Shown here: positions 45,816 to 56,124 of the stretch, piece by piece
Layout: each line of letters begins with the position of its first letter
Position numbering within the stretch: the first letter of the stretch is position 1
Assembly: GCF_000210295.1 (NCBI RefSeq)
Contig: NC_026740.1
Location: 372,001-436,000 of the forward strand
From: Trypanosoma brucei gambiense DAL972
Lineage: Eukaryota > Euglenozoa > Kinetoplastea > Trypanosomatida > Trypanosomatidae
Length of the DNA: 64,000 nt
Direction of reading: 5' to 3'
Notes under the pieces: generated by a model
What the model saw: only the letters and a program-made list of their open reading frames with translations
What the model was told of the DNA's origin: nothing
Databases searched by the model: none
Position numbers and translations under genes: made by a program

Positions 45816-46694
45816 ATGGAGAAGTACCTCCTTGGCCCTTCGATGGGAGAAGGGAGGTTCGGATCCGTACGTTCCGCTGTTATCAGGGGGTCCGGGGTGC
45901 CTGTCGCCATCAAGTTGATTAACGTCACGCGCGTTGATGAAGGTATTCCTCATATGGTTGCCAGGGAATTACTAGTGTCTATGCGGCTGCAGCACCCATA
46001 CATTATTAGGACTTATGAGGTCTTCCCATACGGATCTTCTGTGGCTTTGGTGATGGAGCGTTGCGCGACCGATTTGTCGGCGGTGCTCTGTGAAAGAAGT
46101 CCCGCTAATCCCCTTTCCCCTCAATCAGCAAAATCACTTTTCAGGATGCTTCTTTGGGCACTTGCATATATGCACAAGGAGGGCATCCTTCATCGTGACG
46201 TAAAACCCTCAAATTGCTTCTTGGCGCGAGATGGAACCCTTCGTCTTGGTGACTTTGGTCTTAGTCGCATGCAAGACACGGAAGAGTCCATGACTCACGA
46301 GGTGGTGTCGAGATGGTACCGTCCCCCGGAGTTGTTGCTGGGTCAGCGCCACTACGGACCAGAGGTTGACATGTGGTCCGCTGGCTGTGTGTTCGTAGAG
46401 TTGTTACGAGGGTATACCGGCGCGTTTTTTGCTAGTGACGGAGATGTCATGCAGCTCTCACGGATTTTCGATGTTTTGGGCACCCCAACACGGGAATCAT
46501 GGCCCACTGCGGAGTTGCTTCCAGATTGGGGAAAGGTGCACTTCGAACCTAAGAACCCGTGCCCATTGGGTGAGTTTTTCCCCGAGGCGTCCGGATCTGC
46601 GGTTGACCTATTGCGGGGTTTACTTTGTCTTGATCCTTCCAGACGTCTCAGTGCTGCAGATGCCCTTTGTCATACATATTTCAACGAGTACTGA
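45816..46694 (+). CDS. CRK7: CDK-family protein kinase (cdc2-related kinase, probably CRK7)
   Basis: 292-residue compact Ser/Thr kinase of the CMGC group. Gly loop GEGRFGSV (11-18), VAIK with Lys33, alpha-C Glu51 (ARELL), HRDVKPSN (126-133), DFGLSR (146-151), activation segment MTHEVVSRWYRPPELLLG (159-176) with a phosphorylatable Thr160, DMWSAGCVFVELL, and the CMGC-type FDVLGTP..SWP....LPDW block. There is no PSTAIRE helix; the alpha-C region reads PHMVARELLVSM. The kinase is almost only catalytic core and resembles CDK20/CCRK in its C-lobe, which acts in cilia of other organisms. The CRK7 label is from memory of this locus. The frame begins upstream at a GTG (45723); ATG 45816 matches the kinase start. 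Confidence 0.88.
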   Translation: MEKYLLGPSMGEGRFGSVRSAVIRGSGVPVAIKLINVTRVDEGIPHMVARELLVSMRLQHPYIIRTYEVFPYGSSVALVMERCATDLSAVLCERSPANPLSPQSAKSLFRMLLWALAYMHKEGILHRDVKPSNCFLARDGTLRLGDFGLSRMQDTEESMTHEVVSRWYRPPELLLGQRHYGPEVDMWSAGCVFVELLRGYTGAFFASDGDVMQLSRIFDVLGTPTRESWPTAELLPDWGKVHFEPKNPCPLGEFFPEASGSAVDLLRGLLCLDPSRRLSAADALCHTYFNEY

Positions 46695-47016
46695 TGTCTG
46701 TTGTTGAGGTGGTGGGGGCGGGGGTACCCAAACCAAATGGCAAGTTGCAGACTGCTTCTGACTTTTGTGCGCTCACGCATTCATCACATGCAACCCCCTT
46801 GAACACCGTTTGCTCCAATTTGCGTCAAGCTATGCAGGGCATTTACTGACGCCTTCGAGTGTTCCCGTTTTATTTCCCTGATATCCCCCCTTTACCGTGG
46901 CGTGAACGTGCCATCGTTGGGGAAAATATTTTCTCTCTCTTAAGCATTCGAGCACCTACATTACTTAAAAAGGAACATCATCAGCAGTTACCTTTGCTGG
47001 CAAAGAAAGATCACAT
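46695..47016. other. Short intergenic region
   Basis: Pyrimidine-rich stretch at 46862-46895 and 46930-46945; no gene supported. Confidence 0.6.
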
Positions 47017-49929
47017 ATGTATCGCAGTGCGTTTCGCAGCCTACGATGCTCCACTGTGAAGTATGCGAGGTGGAGCGCGGCTGGTAACTATGTTAACCGT
47101 CATGTTGGGCCCACCGCTGCCGACACGGAGGTAATGCTTCAGATGATCGGAAAGAAGACTATTTCGGATTTGATGGCAGACGCGATTCCTTCTGAACTTA
47201 TGCGACCACCTATGAAAGAAATTGAACCTCTTAGTGAGAAGGACGCGCTTTCTTCGGTTCTCTCACTTGGGGCACGGAATAGGGTGTTGAAGAGCATGAT
47301 TGGACAAGGTTACTACGAGTGTATAACTCCCTCAGTACTTCTTCGCAACGTCATTGAAAATCCTGGGTGGTATACGCCCTACACGCCGTATCAGGCCGAA
47401 ATATCTCAAGGTCGTTTGGAATCGTTGTTAAACTTCCAAACGATGATAACAGATCTGACAAAGATGGATGTCGCAAACGCATCCCTCTTGGATCAGGCAA
47501 CCGCTTGTGCTGAGGCAATGTATTTGGCATTCCGGCATCACAACCGTAAGCGGGACACGTTCTTTGTCTCAAAGGATGTTTTCCCCTCGTGCATCGAGAT
47601 GATTAAAACACGAGCGGAGCCCCTCAAAATTAAGGTTGTGGTGGATGACCCGGCTTTATTCGATTGGGGTGAAGTCTCCCCGTGTGGTATGCTCGTGCAG
47701 AACCCTGACGCGAACGGGACGGTCCATGATTTTACGGAACTCTTTCAAAAGGCAAAAGACCACGGTGTTCTGTGTTGCTGTGGCGCAGACCTAATGGCCT
47801 CTTTGCTCATCAAACCACCAGGTGAAATGGGGGCCGATGTTGTTGTGGGAACTTCTCAGCGGTTTGGTATTCCACTTGGTTACGGCGGTCCTCATGCTGC
47901 TTTCTTCGCTGCAAAGGAACAGTTTAAGCGGTTGGTTCCAGGTCGTATTGTGGGAGTGAGCAAAGATGTTGCAGGAGACCCCGCTATACGGATGGCCCTG
48001 CAAACACGTGAGCAGCACATCAAGCGGGAGAGGGCCACTTCAAACATTTGTACTGCGCAGGCACTTTTAGCGACGGTAAGCGCCTTTTATGCCGTTTATC
48101 ACGGCCCTGGAGGTCTGACGGACATAGCCAATGAAATTCATCAGAAGGCGAAGACGTTGGCAGTTGGTATGGAATCCGCGGGTCACTCAGTTGTGAACAC
48201 GACTTTCTTTGACACCCTTACATTCAACTTAAAAGGCATAACGCCCGAAGACTACGCAAGCCAGTGCAATGAGAAGGGCATAAATGTTTTTCTCGATTAT
48301 GGTACCGGAACAGTTTCCATATCGGTTGACGAAGCGACGACGGAGACTCACATTATGTCCCTGTTGGAGGCTGCGGGCTTGAAATTACCTGTTTTTGCGG
48401 CCCTCACGAAAATCGGAAGGAACAAAACGGCGTTCCCGGAAGCACTCGCTCGAACTTCATCTTTCTTACAACATTCCGTTTTTTGCAAATACAGAAGTGA
48501 GGGTGAACTTATGCGCTACATACACCGCTTGCAACGAAAAGACTACGGATTGACACACGGTTGTATCCCTCTCGGATCATGTACCATGAAGCTTAACCCT
48601 GCTTCAGCTATGTTGCCCTTATCATGGGGCACATTCACCAATTTGCACCCACTCGCTCCTTCAGACCAAGTGCAAGGGTATAGTGCGATGTGCTTTGATC
48701 TGGAGCAGAAGATACGAGATGTAACGGGACTGGATGCGGTTTCGCTTCAACCTAACAGTGGGGCGCAGGGCGAATACGCCGGCCTTCGCGTCGTCCGCGC
48801 TTATCACCAATCGAAAGGGGAGGGTCAGCGAAATGTCTGTTTGATTCCTGTGAGTGCCCACGGCACAAACCCTGCTTCAGCGGTGCTGGCAGGGATGAAG
48901 GTTGTTACCTTAAAGTGCTTAGAAGATGGGAGAATTGATGTGGAGGACTTGAAGCAGCTATGTGAAAAGCACTCGAAGGAACTATCGTGCATCATGCTGA
49001 CTTACCCCAGTACCTACGGACTGTTTGACAGGGACATTCTGTCCGTCACGTCGTTGGTACATCAACATGGAGGACAGTGCTACATTGACGGAGCCAATCT
49101 TAATGCGATGGTCGGGTACACAGGACCGGGTTTTATCGGAGGTGATCTATGTCATATTAATCTTCACAAAACGTTTTCCATTCCTCACGGTGGTGGTGGG
49201 CCCGGTATGGGGCCCATCGCAGTGCGGCAGCATTTGGCTCCCTTCTTACCTAATTCCGTTCTCAGACAGAAAGTTGGTGGATCGCAGTCATTTGGGCAGG
49301 TGTCGCAGGCAGCGTATGGTTCCGCTTCCATTCTTACCGTTTCGTATATGCTGATGTTGATGTTGGGTACGCGGGGGATGAAGGTGTGCACGGAACACGC
49401 CATTTTGAATGCTAATTATCTCAAAAAACGTCTGGAAAAACACTACCGTATCATGTTCCTTGGGGAAGAGGATTTGTGTGCTCATGAATTCATCATTGAT
49501 CTGCGCCCCTTCAAGAAATCTGCAGAGGTAGAGGCAGAAGATGTTTCCAAACGGCTGATGGACTATGGCATCCACTCACCAACTGTGGCGTTCCCCATAC
49601 CGGGGACGCTGATGATAGAACCTACGGAGTCAGAATCTAAACAGGAGCTAGATCGTTTAGCAGATGCATTAATTTCAATACGCGGTGAAATAGCAGCCAT
49701 AGAACGGGGTGAGCAGGACAAAACTAACAATGTTCTGAAGAATGCGCCGCACACGGCCAAATGTGTTACTGCGGAAAATTGGGATAGGCCGTACAGTCGT
49801 CGCACCGCGGCATTCCCAGCGCCGCATTCCAATATTGAAAAGTACTGGCCAACGGTGGGGCGCATCGATGGTGCGTACGGTGACCGCCATCTGATGTGCA
49901 ACTGTATGTCGTTGGACTCATTCAAATAG
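47017..49929 (+). CDS. GCVP: Glycine dehydrogenase (decarboxylating), P-protein of glycine cleavage system
   Basis: 970-residue mitochondrial PLP enzyme that decarboxylates glycine and passes the aminomethyl group to lipoyl H-protein. A short Arg/Ser-rich presequence (MYRSAFRSLRCSTVKYARWS) precedes NRHVGPTAADTEVML, the standard P-protein start. Other signatures are GQGYYECITPSVLLRN, PYTPYQAEISQGRLESLLNFQ, the Schiff-base Lys at residue 718 in NLHKTFSIPHGGGGPG (the PLP site), QPNSGAQGEYAGL, and the C-terminal ENWDRPYSRRTAAFP. Length equals that of the family, so it is complete and single-chain rather than split. The activity links to one-carbon metabolism with H-, T- and L-proteins encoded elsewhere. 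Confidence 0.97.
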   Translation: MYRSAFRSLRCSTVKYARWSAAGNYVNRHVGPTAADTEVMLQMIGKKTISDLMADAIPSELMRPPMKEIEPLSEKDALSSVLSLGARNRVLKSMIGQGYYECITPSVLLRNVIENPGWYTPYTPYQAEISQGRLESLLNFQTMITDLTKMDVANASLLDQATACAEAMYLAFRHHNRKRDTFFVSKDVFPSCIEMIKTRAEPLKIKVVVDDPALFDWGEVSPCGMLVQNPDANGTVHDFTELFQKAKDHGVLCCCGADLMASLLIKPPGEMGADVVVGTSQRFGIPLGYGGPHAAFFAAKEQFKRLVPGRIVGVSKDVAGDPAIRMALQTREQHIKRERATSNICTAQALLATVSAFYAVYHGPGGLTDIANEIHQKAKTLAVGMESAGHSVVNTTFFDTLTFNLKGITPEDYASQCNEKGINVFLDYGTGTVSISVDEATTETHIMSLLEAAGLKLPVFAALTKIGRNKTAFPEALARTSSFLQHSVFCKYRSEGELMRYIHRLQRKDYGLTHGCIPLGSCTMKLNPASAMLPLSWGTFTNLHPLAPSDQVQGYSAMCFDLEQKIRDVTGLDAVSLQPNSGAQGEYAGLRVVRAYHQSKGEGQRNVCLIPVSAHGTNPASAVLAGMKVVTLKCLEDGRIDVEDLKQLCEKHSKELSCIMLTYPSTYGLFDRDILSVTSLVHQHGGQCYIDGANLNAMVGYTGPGFIGGDLCHINLHKTFSIPHGGGGPGMGPIAVRQHLAPFLPNSVLRQKVGGSQSFGQVSQAAYGSASILTVSYMLMLMLGTRGMKVCTEHAILNANYLKKRLEKHYRIMFLGEEDLCAHEFIIDLRPFKKSAEVEAEDVSKRLMDYGIHSPTVAFPIPGTLMIEPTESESKQELDRLADALISIRGEIAAIERGEQDKTNNVLKNAPHTAKCVTAENWDRPYSRRTAAFPAPHSNIEKYWPTVGRIDGAYGDRHLMCNCMSLDSFK

Positions 49930-50456
49930 AAGAAAATGCCGAAATAATTAGCTGTATTACCGTCCACCGCGATCTCACCTCGGGCGGGTTGTTGCGGCAT
50001 CTCCTCTAATTTTTGAGCGAAAGATTCTTAGGTCATAACAAACGTGGGGGTGGCGAAAGAAAAAAAACAAAAAGATTAAAGGTACAACGAAAGAAAACAC
50101 CGTCAAAACGGTCGACTTTTCGTGGTTGTTGTACCACCCTTCTTACTCCACGAAATGGCGTTACTGAGTGTAGCCTCGTCATTTTTGTCATCTCCCCCTT
50201 CTCTGTCCCTTTCTTGATGCAACAAGGAAAAGACTAAACAATCAAATGGAAAGGGAATAGAGCAATCCTAAAGTTCAAGTTCTCGTTGCTGTTGAAACGG
50301 CCTTATTTCAGCGCGTGCAACATCTTATCTTCATGCTCCGTAAAGCTTGGGGCTTCCGACGTTCATGTCACATCCATCGGGATGGTCAGCGGCTTTACTT
50401 GAATTCTAGTGTCGGCACCATTTAAATACTTTGAAGCAACGGAACGAGATGTGAAG

Positions 50457-50581
<125 letters not shown>

Positions 50582-50618
50582 TATTTGCGGTTGTAGAGGG
50601 CATACATGGAAAGAAGAA

Positions 50619-50642
50619 ATGATGATGATGATGATGATGATG
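50619..50642. repeat. (ATG)n microsatellite, about 8 units
   Basis: Run of ATGATGATG shortly downstream of the CA repeat. It supplies many ATGs in one frame, but lies before the predicted trans-splice site, so should not be in the mRNA of the LRR gene. Confidence 0.85.
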
Positions 50643-50963
50643 GAAATCCTTCTTTAAATATCTCTGGTGGGGTATCGGCAGTATGTGCCGTGGGATTGTG
50701 GGAGGTGGGGGAAGGGGTATTGTAATCGAAAAATGGTACAGCGGTGTTAGGGGATAACATTCGCAATGATTCTCTACGTGAATTTATATAGGAGATCAGA
50801 TGCAAAGGGCTGCGATGTACAAAGCGAACCAGCATATTTTTTTTTTTTTGGATTGTTTCGTTCATGCTATTTTTCTTTTTTTCTTTTTACATTCTGTCTC
50901 AGTTTTTTCTTCCCCTTAAGCACACTACGAAGAGGAGAAAAGGTCAGCGATAAAACTTTATCA

Positions 50964-52595
50964 ATGTTACAAGCGGCTGAGCAGAGAAACAGCTTGCGGC
51001 TCGCGAATGCTGTTGCCCTCGTTGCAGATGCTAGTGATCAACCAATAACCGAATACGTTGCCGAAAATGGTGGCGCGGCACCCCGGACTTCCAGCACTCT
51101 CACATTAGCAGAGCGGGCTATACGCAATATGGAGATTCGAGCTCTTTGTGAGGACAAAAACTACCAAAGAGTGAAGTTGACATCGTGTCGCGGATCAGTC
51201 GACTTGAAATTATTCACCTGCATGACGTCGCTGCGCGACATTCATGTTGAGATGGACGGCGATATATGTAACATTCCTTCTCTTCAAGACCTACCAGATA
51301 TCAGGAGGATATATTTGAGTAGCAAAACGATGAACGACAGTGATGTGCGACCACTCTGCAACATTGAAACCCTGGAGGAAATTAACATTTGTAACTCCCC
51401 AAACGTTGTTAACCTTGGGAACGTGGGTCGGCTACCGCGCGTACATACGCTGATGGTGAATCGCACTGGCGTGATTGATGAATTCCTCTGCGGTCTCACT
51501 TTAAGCAACACCTTGAGAAGGATTGATCTGTCTGAATGCCTTCGCCTCACAGACGTTGAGCCGTTGGCTAGCATTGAAACTTTGGAAGAAATTGACGTGA
51601 GCGGTTGCTTCCCTTGTGTGTGCGGGATTGGCGCCCTCGGTGCGCTGCCACGTTTGAAAATTCTCAATGCCAGCCTAACGGGAATCACTGATGAGTGCCT
51701 TGCAAGGCTTAGCGCAAGTCAGAGCCTCAAGAAACTTTTGCTCTCTAAATGTGAGCGGCTGACGAATGTGAGCCGTTTGGATACCGTTACTACCTTGCAA
51801 GAATTAGACCTGGCAGAATGTAAAAATGTGGTAAGTGGTATTGGTTCACTCGGTACACTTCCCGTCCTCCAGTGTCTTGATCTAAGCGGCACCGGGGTGG
51901 CCGATGATGACTTGTGCACATTAAGTTGTAGCGCGACTATCTCAAAATTGATAATGAAACGTTGCGTTCTGCTCACAAACGTTTCTCCACTTGAAAAGCT
52001 TCGCACACTGCAGCACGTAAACATTGGAGAATGCATCAACGTCATTGAAGGGTTGAATTCATTCAGTGAGCTCCCGTCGCTGAGAACGCTTTACATGCAT
52101 TACACTCCCGTCACGAACGAATGCCTGAGCGTAATCAGCACATCACAAAGTATCGTAAGCCTCAATATAGCGGCGTGTACGCGGATAACGGATATCTCTT
52201 GCCTGGCTAACTTGAAGACATTGGAGGATGTGAATATTAACATGTGCGAGAGTGTCGAGAAGGGGCTGGGCGATATCAGCGGACTCTCAAACCTTCGAAT
52301 GCTGAGCGCTCGCTCCACAGTACTTGACGATGAGTGCGTAAAGATAATGAGCAGTTCCTCCAACCTCGAAAGAAGCTCGCTGGAAGGATGCGCAAAAATT
52401 ACGGATGTGACTCCCCTTGCAGCGGTAAAGTCACTTGAGTATGTAAATCTTGATAATTGCCCAGTGGTGAAGGGCATTGCAGAGCTCGGCAAGCTGCCGC
52501 TGCTGCGGGTGATTTCCGTCCGCGAAACAAACATCTGCGAGGAAGATATTAAGAACCTGAAAAAGTTTAATCGACGATTATATATTGAGAGATGA
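50964..52595 (+). CDS. Leucine-rich repeat protein (LRRP)
   Basis: 543 residues from ATG 50964; the frame extends upstream to ATG 50766 through a Phe-rich pyrimidine-tract translation and the likely acceptor AGs, so the shorter start is chosen. The body (about 75-540) is Cys-containing leucine-rich repeats with a higher-order period of about 70 residues: a triplet like LRRIDLSECLRLTDVEPLASIETLEEIDVSGC, then a GIGxLGxLPxLxxLxxSxTGVTDECL unit. About six super-repeats are visible. LRR solenoids bind proteins; this repeat type is common in T. brucei (the LRR part of ESAG8 and many LRRPs), often near subtelomeric or RHS regions. No RING finger, signal peptide or membrane segment is present. Partner unknown. 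Confidence 0.88.
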   Translation: MLQAAEQRNSLRLANAVALVADASDQPITEYVAENGGAAPRTSSTLTLAERAIRNMEIRALCEDKNYQRVKLTSCRGSVDLKLFTCMTSLRDIHVEMDGDICNIPSLQDLPDIRRIYLSSKTMNDSDVRPLCNIETLEEINICNSPNVVNLGNVGRLPRVHTLMVNRTGVIDEFLCGLTLSNTLRRIDLSECLRLTDVEPLASIETLEEIDVSGCFPCVCGIGALGALPRLKILNASLTGITDECLARLSASQSLKKLLLSKCERLTNVSRLDTVTTLQELDLAECKNVVSGIGSLGTLPVLQCLDLSGTGVADDDLCTLSCSATISKLIMKRCVLLTNVSPLEKLRTLQHVNIGECINVIEGLNSFSELPSLRTLYMHYTPVTNECLSVISTSQSIVSLNIAACTRITDISCLANLKTLEDVNINMCESVEKGLGDISGLSNLRMLSARSTVLDDECVKIMSSSSNLERSSLEGCAKITDVTPLAAVKSLEYVNLDNCPVVKGIAELGKLPLLRVISVRETNICEEDIKNLKKFNRRLYIER

Positions 52596-53870
52596 TGAAG
52601 GTTTGTGGGATGCGTGGGCAGAGCATGAAGGGCGCAGTGCAGCTGCTTCGTCTCAGCGAGCTCCTCTCTTTGCTTTGATACGTCGCAGCGCTATATTGCC
52701 CTACCTCTTTTTAGTTTTTATTTTTCTTCACTTCTCCGGGTTTGCGTTGGATGCAGTATAGTTGGGTGGAGCGCGGTGATAGGCCCATCACAGTGCAATA
52801 TGTACAGTCACTGAATGTAAATTTTTTCCCGTTTTTTTTTCTTTTGGTGCTATTGTGAGTGGACGAAATGATGCAATTTGAATTATATATGTAGACGGGA
52901 GGTCAGTTGTTACGGATGGGCAGCTCCTGAAGTAACGGGTGGGGGAACCACCTGACAACAGGAAGGGCAAAAAGGAGAGAACAATGTGTGAGGTTGATTT
53001 TGTAATTTTTTTTAAAAAAAATTCGTTACTGCACACCAAATCAACCATAAAGTGTGGATTACGTATTACACTGTTTCCTTGAATGTATCTTCACGTATTA
53101 TTATTATTATTATTATTGCCGCTGCCTCCCGTAATAGGGGGCTGATCCACAATGTTTTTTCCTTTCCACCACTTTCCTTTTCCAAGACAGGAAACACTCA
53201 AAGGGGGGACTAACCCGTACTCCGATATTCTTTAGACGGTTTGACAGGGAAACAAGGGGGAAATTGTGAAGTTCGGCCCGTCCTTTTCATCAAGTAACTC
53301 ATAAGCAAAAAAAAAAAGAAAAAAAGAAATGCTCAACCCCGTGACAGCGTAACTGCAGCTCTGAGTTTATGGAATCCAACCAGTGAGGTAACGAAGGCTT
53401 CGCGGCAGTTAAGTGAAATCGGCTGCCATGGGGGTGGGGGACAAGCGTTACTTCAATTGCTTTACATGAAATAATTGCCCTCCTTTTTTTGTCCCCGTGT
53501 TGGGTGCCCACTGAAAGATATCGGGGCCGTTGAAAAACCATTCATGCTGGTCGGCGATAGAAAACGTGTTGGTTGTGCAGTGTATTAGATGTGAAATGAA
53601 AATAACTGGTGTATGAGAGTTTGGTCCCACGAGTAAATTTAAAAGGATGCGATAAATGTACACTGCGGATAATTATAGTACGAAATAAGTATGCGTAGGG
53701 AGTTGCTTCCCCTTTTGAAGCCATTGTTGAGATGGGATTTTGAAACTTCTCCCTTTACCGTTAGTAACGCGCTCACTTTTTTCTTTTTCTTTTTTTTTTT
53801 TATCGTTTCCATTCGCAACCTTGTCATCCGATTTTTTTCTTCTCGTAGCTTGCATGGTGTCTGTTAGAGG
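52596..53870. other. Long intergenic region (1.27 kb)
   Basis: No gene supported. Contains an (ATT)n microsatellite (53098-53116), T/A homopolymer runs at 53008-53020 and 53308-53330, and a strong pyrimidine tract at 53777-53802 before the GDA1/CD39 gene. Confidence 0.55.
53847..53848 (+). promoter_or_regulatory. Predicted spliced-leader acceptor before GDA1/CD39 gene
   Basis: First AG after TTTTTTTCTTCTCGT. If used, the first mRNA ATG is at 53854, out of frame with the main gene, giving a 26-codon upstream ORF that overlaps the true start. A later AG at 53866-53867 would avoid this. Confidence 0.4.
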
Positions 53871-55202
53871 ATGGTTACCCTACGGATGGCCGCTCGTAGA
53901 CGCGGTTTGCATGCCAAGAGAAATTGGCACGTGAGCGTTTTCTTATTTCTTGGACTCACCTTCCTCGTAGCTCTCTTCGCGCTGTTGAGCTTGATTACGG
54001 GAAAGGGCAGCGACAATAGCGACCCGCCTAAGAGCACGACAGGACTCTGCGACACTCCATTGATGTACGACATTCTGCTTGACGCTGGTAGTACAGGAAC
54101 CAGAGTGCACATTTTTGAGTACAATAAGTGGCGTCTCGTGGGGGAGGTGTACAACAGCACCCATCCAGGCCTTTCACAGCTCGCTAGTGATGACTCCGCT
54201 AACATATCTGCAAACCTTCAGCCGCTAATGGCAACGGCAGTACGTGCAATCCCTGAAGTTTATCATCCGTGTACAAAAGTGACGCTAAAGGCAACGGCCG
54301 GCTTACGTCTCCTTCCTCCTGAAAAAGTCGAATTCATCCTCCGCGAGACGAAGAAGGTGCTGCGGCGATATCCGTTCGTGGTGGGTTCAGTTTCCGTCAT
54401 GGATGGTGATGAAGAGGGCATGGACGCGTGGCTTACGGTGGCGTACCTACTCGGGCGTTTCGATAGGTCAGCGGAGGGGACCCCAAATTCTACGGCAAAA
54501 CGAATTGCAACCATTGATATGGGTGGCGCCTCTACACAGCTTGTGCTTCAAATGTCGCCAGGTTACACCGGCGAAACACAGTTCATAACCTCCCTGCATT
54601 TTGGTGTTACGGAGATTCCGTTATACACTTACAGTTTTCTGGGGTTGGGTCTTAGACAGGCCACACTCGAGGTGCTGAGAGAATTGACAGCGGTCGAGCG
54701 GACGTCATTCCCATGTTTTCCATCACGGTACCGGCATCGTATTGATGGTGAGGGAGGGGTTAGTTTTGTAGAAAATATTGATGGCAACGCGCAGGGATTT
54801 GGCGCATGCCTCCGCTTTTTCCATCGTTTTATAAATACACGCTCTTCGGAACACTTGGCGGCTCTCCGGGGCGGCCGACACGTATTGAAATTTGCTGAAG
54901 GAGCTCAATCGGTTGAGATATTCGCCTTTTCCTTCTTCCATCGCTTATGGCGACTTCGACCAGCAGACAATGTAACCGTTCAGTACTATAAGGAATTGGG
55001 CGAACAAGTGTGTTCCGCAGGTGGGAAGCACAACAGCGGGACGAACTGCATGGACGTTGCCTATTTATATGGTTTCCTCACGTCAGGGCTTGGTTTGTCT
55101 GACAAAACGAAACTGAACGTCCCCTACGTTCTGAACGACGTGAAGGTTACGTGGGCTCTGGGCGCGTCTCTGCTATCAGTGGAGGGGAAGGTGTGGCGTT
55201 AG
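53871..55202 (+). CDS. GDA1/CD39-family nucleoside diphosphatase/triphosphatase
   Basis: 443-residue type II membrane protein. Arg-rich tail (1-18), membrane anchor at about 20-42, then a luminal apyrase domain: ACR1 DAGSTGTRVHIF (71-82), ACR2 ATAGLRLL (141-148), ACR3 GDEEGMDAWLTVAYLLG with the catalytic Glu (about 181-182), ACR4 IDMGGASTQL (215-224), and a Q-G-F-G-A-C segment for a conserved Cys. Family members in the Golgi turn GDP or UDP into monophosphates and so drive nucleotide-sugar import for glycosylation; that fits a type II anchor and would be relevant to the glycoprotein-rich trypanosome surface. Possible starts are 53871 (used) and 53886 (MAARRRG). It is the last plus-strand gene before the strand switch. 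Confidence 0.92.
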   Translation: MVTLRMAARRRGLHAKRNWHVSVFLFLGLTFLVALFALLSLITGKGSDNSDPPKSTTGLCDTPLMYDILLDAGSTGTRVHIFEYNKWRLVGEVYNSTHPGLSQLASDDSANISANLQPLMATAVRAIPEVYHPCTKVTLKATAGLRLLPPEKVEFILRETKKVLRRYPFVVGSVSVMDGDEEGMDAWLTVAYLLGRFDRSAEGTPNSTAKRIATIDMGGASTQLVLQMSPGYTGETQFITSLHFGVTEIPLYTYSFLGLGLRQATLEVLRELTAVERTSFPCFPSRYRHRIDGEGGVSFVENIDGNAQGFGACLRFFHRFINTRSSEHLAALRGGRHVLKFAEGAQSVEIFAFSFFHRLWRLRPADNVTVQYYKELGEQVCSAGGKHNSGTNCMDVAYLYGFLTSGLGLSDKTKLNVPYVLNDVKVTWALGASLLSVEGKVWR

Positions 55203-56124
55203 AACATAAAATTTGCACGGCTTTTACTCAGTATGGGTGCTGCATCCACATAAAGATTTTTTTCTTTGATTTTTCTCTCTTTTTTTTTTTTTTTGGCCGC
55301 CTCCAGTCTGCTTGACCATTTGTTGGTACCTTTTTTTAGTGTCGATGCTCAGTCACACGCGCAAAGTTTACTGAGTTAAAATGAAGACACGAGTGACTCA
55401 CCGCTTCTTGCACTTTGGCTCCCACTTGCCGCCTACGTGCATATACCACTAAAAGATATTCGGTTGGCACATGTGATTAAGAGAAGACAAAATCAAACCG
55501 TCTTTCAATCGGTTTGTACCACCATAACTGGAGTGTGGAACATTCGCGCAACCTTGCGTAGAGCAGTCGGAATTTAGCGACTGATCTTCTTACCTTTTAT
55601 CCTCCATTTCTTCCCATTTCCTTCAAAAGTAAGGAGGTGTCAATGGACTAGCGACTGCCAAGTTGTTGGAACATAGGCATAACGGGATATGGCGGCTCCC
55701 TCTCCGTGCAGTCACAGGTGTGAAATGTTGGCAACACTCGTCAATGATACTCCCGTCCCCATAAACAATTTTTTTTACGTCGTTTAACCAAGCAACACTT
55801 GTGAAGAGAGCAGATGAGGTAGCAGAACCGTGCTCTCTGCAAGGGAGGGGGCCGTTGCCTCTTGAAAACGAAACAAGTGACTGGCTTCTAACTTATGAGT
55901 GCTAGCATGGAAGGTTGGTACCAGGGACACCTGATTTCATGGTCATGCCACGAAGTGACTAAGCCAGAGTTGACAGTTTAGAGTGGGGGGGGGGATAATT
56001 CTAAATTCACCCAACTGGCACGGGTCACCGACAATCGAAACCTGATAATAGAGAAAGAGACCCACAGTTCCATAAGGCACGACTTTCCCATCGCTTGAGG
56101 GTTGGGGATGTGACTTGGGCCTTC
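55203..56124. other. Strand-switch region, proximal part
   Basis: End of the plus-strand gene array. T-tract at 55278-55294, G-run at 55985-55993. No reading frame supported on either strand. As genes converge here, transcription termination is expected (inference). Confidence 0.5.

Noticed and set aside
50766..50963. 66-residue N-terminal extension of the LRR protein
   Set aside because: Encoded by a T-rich tract that contains the likely splice acceptor; Phe-rich translation.
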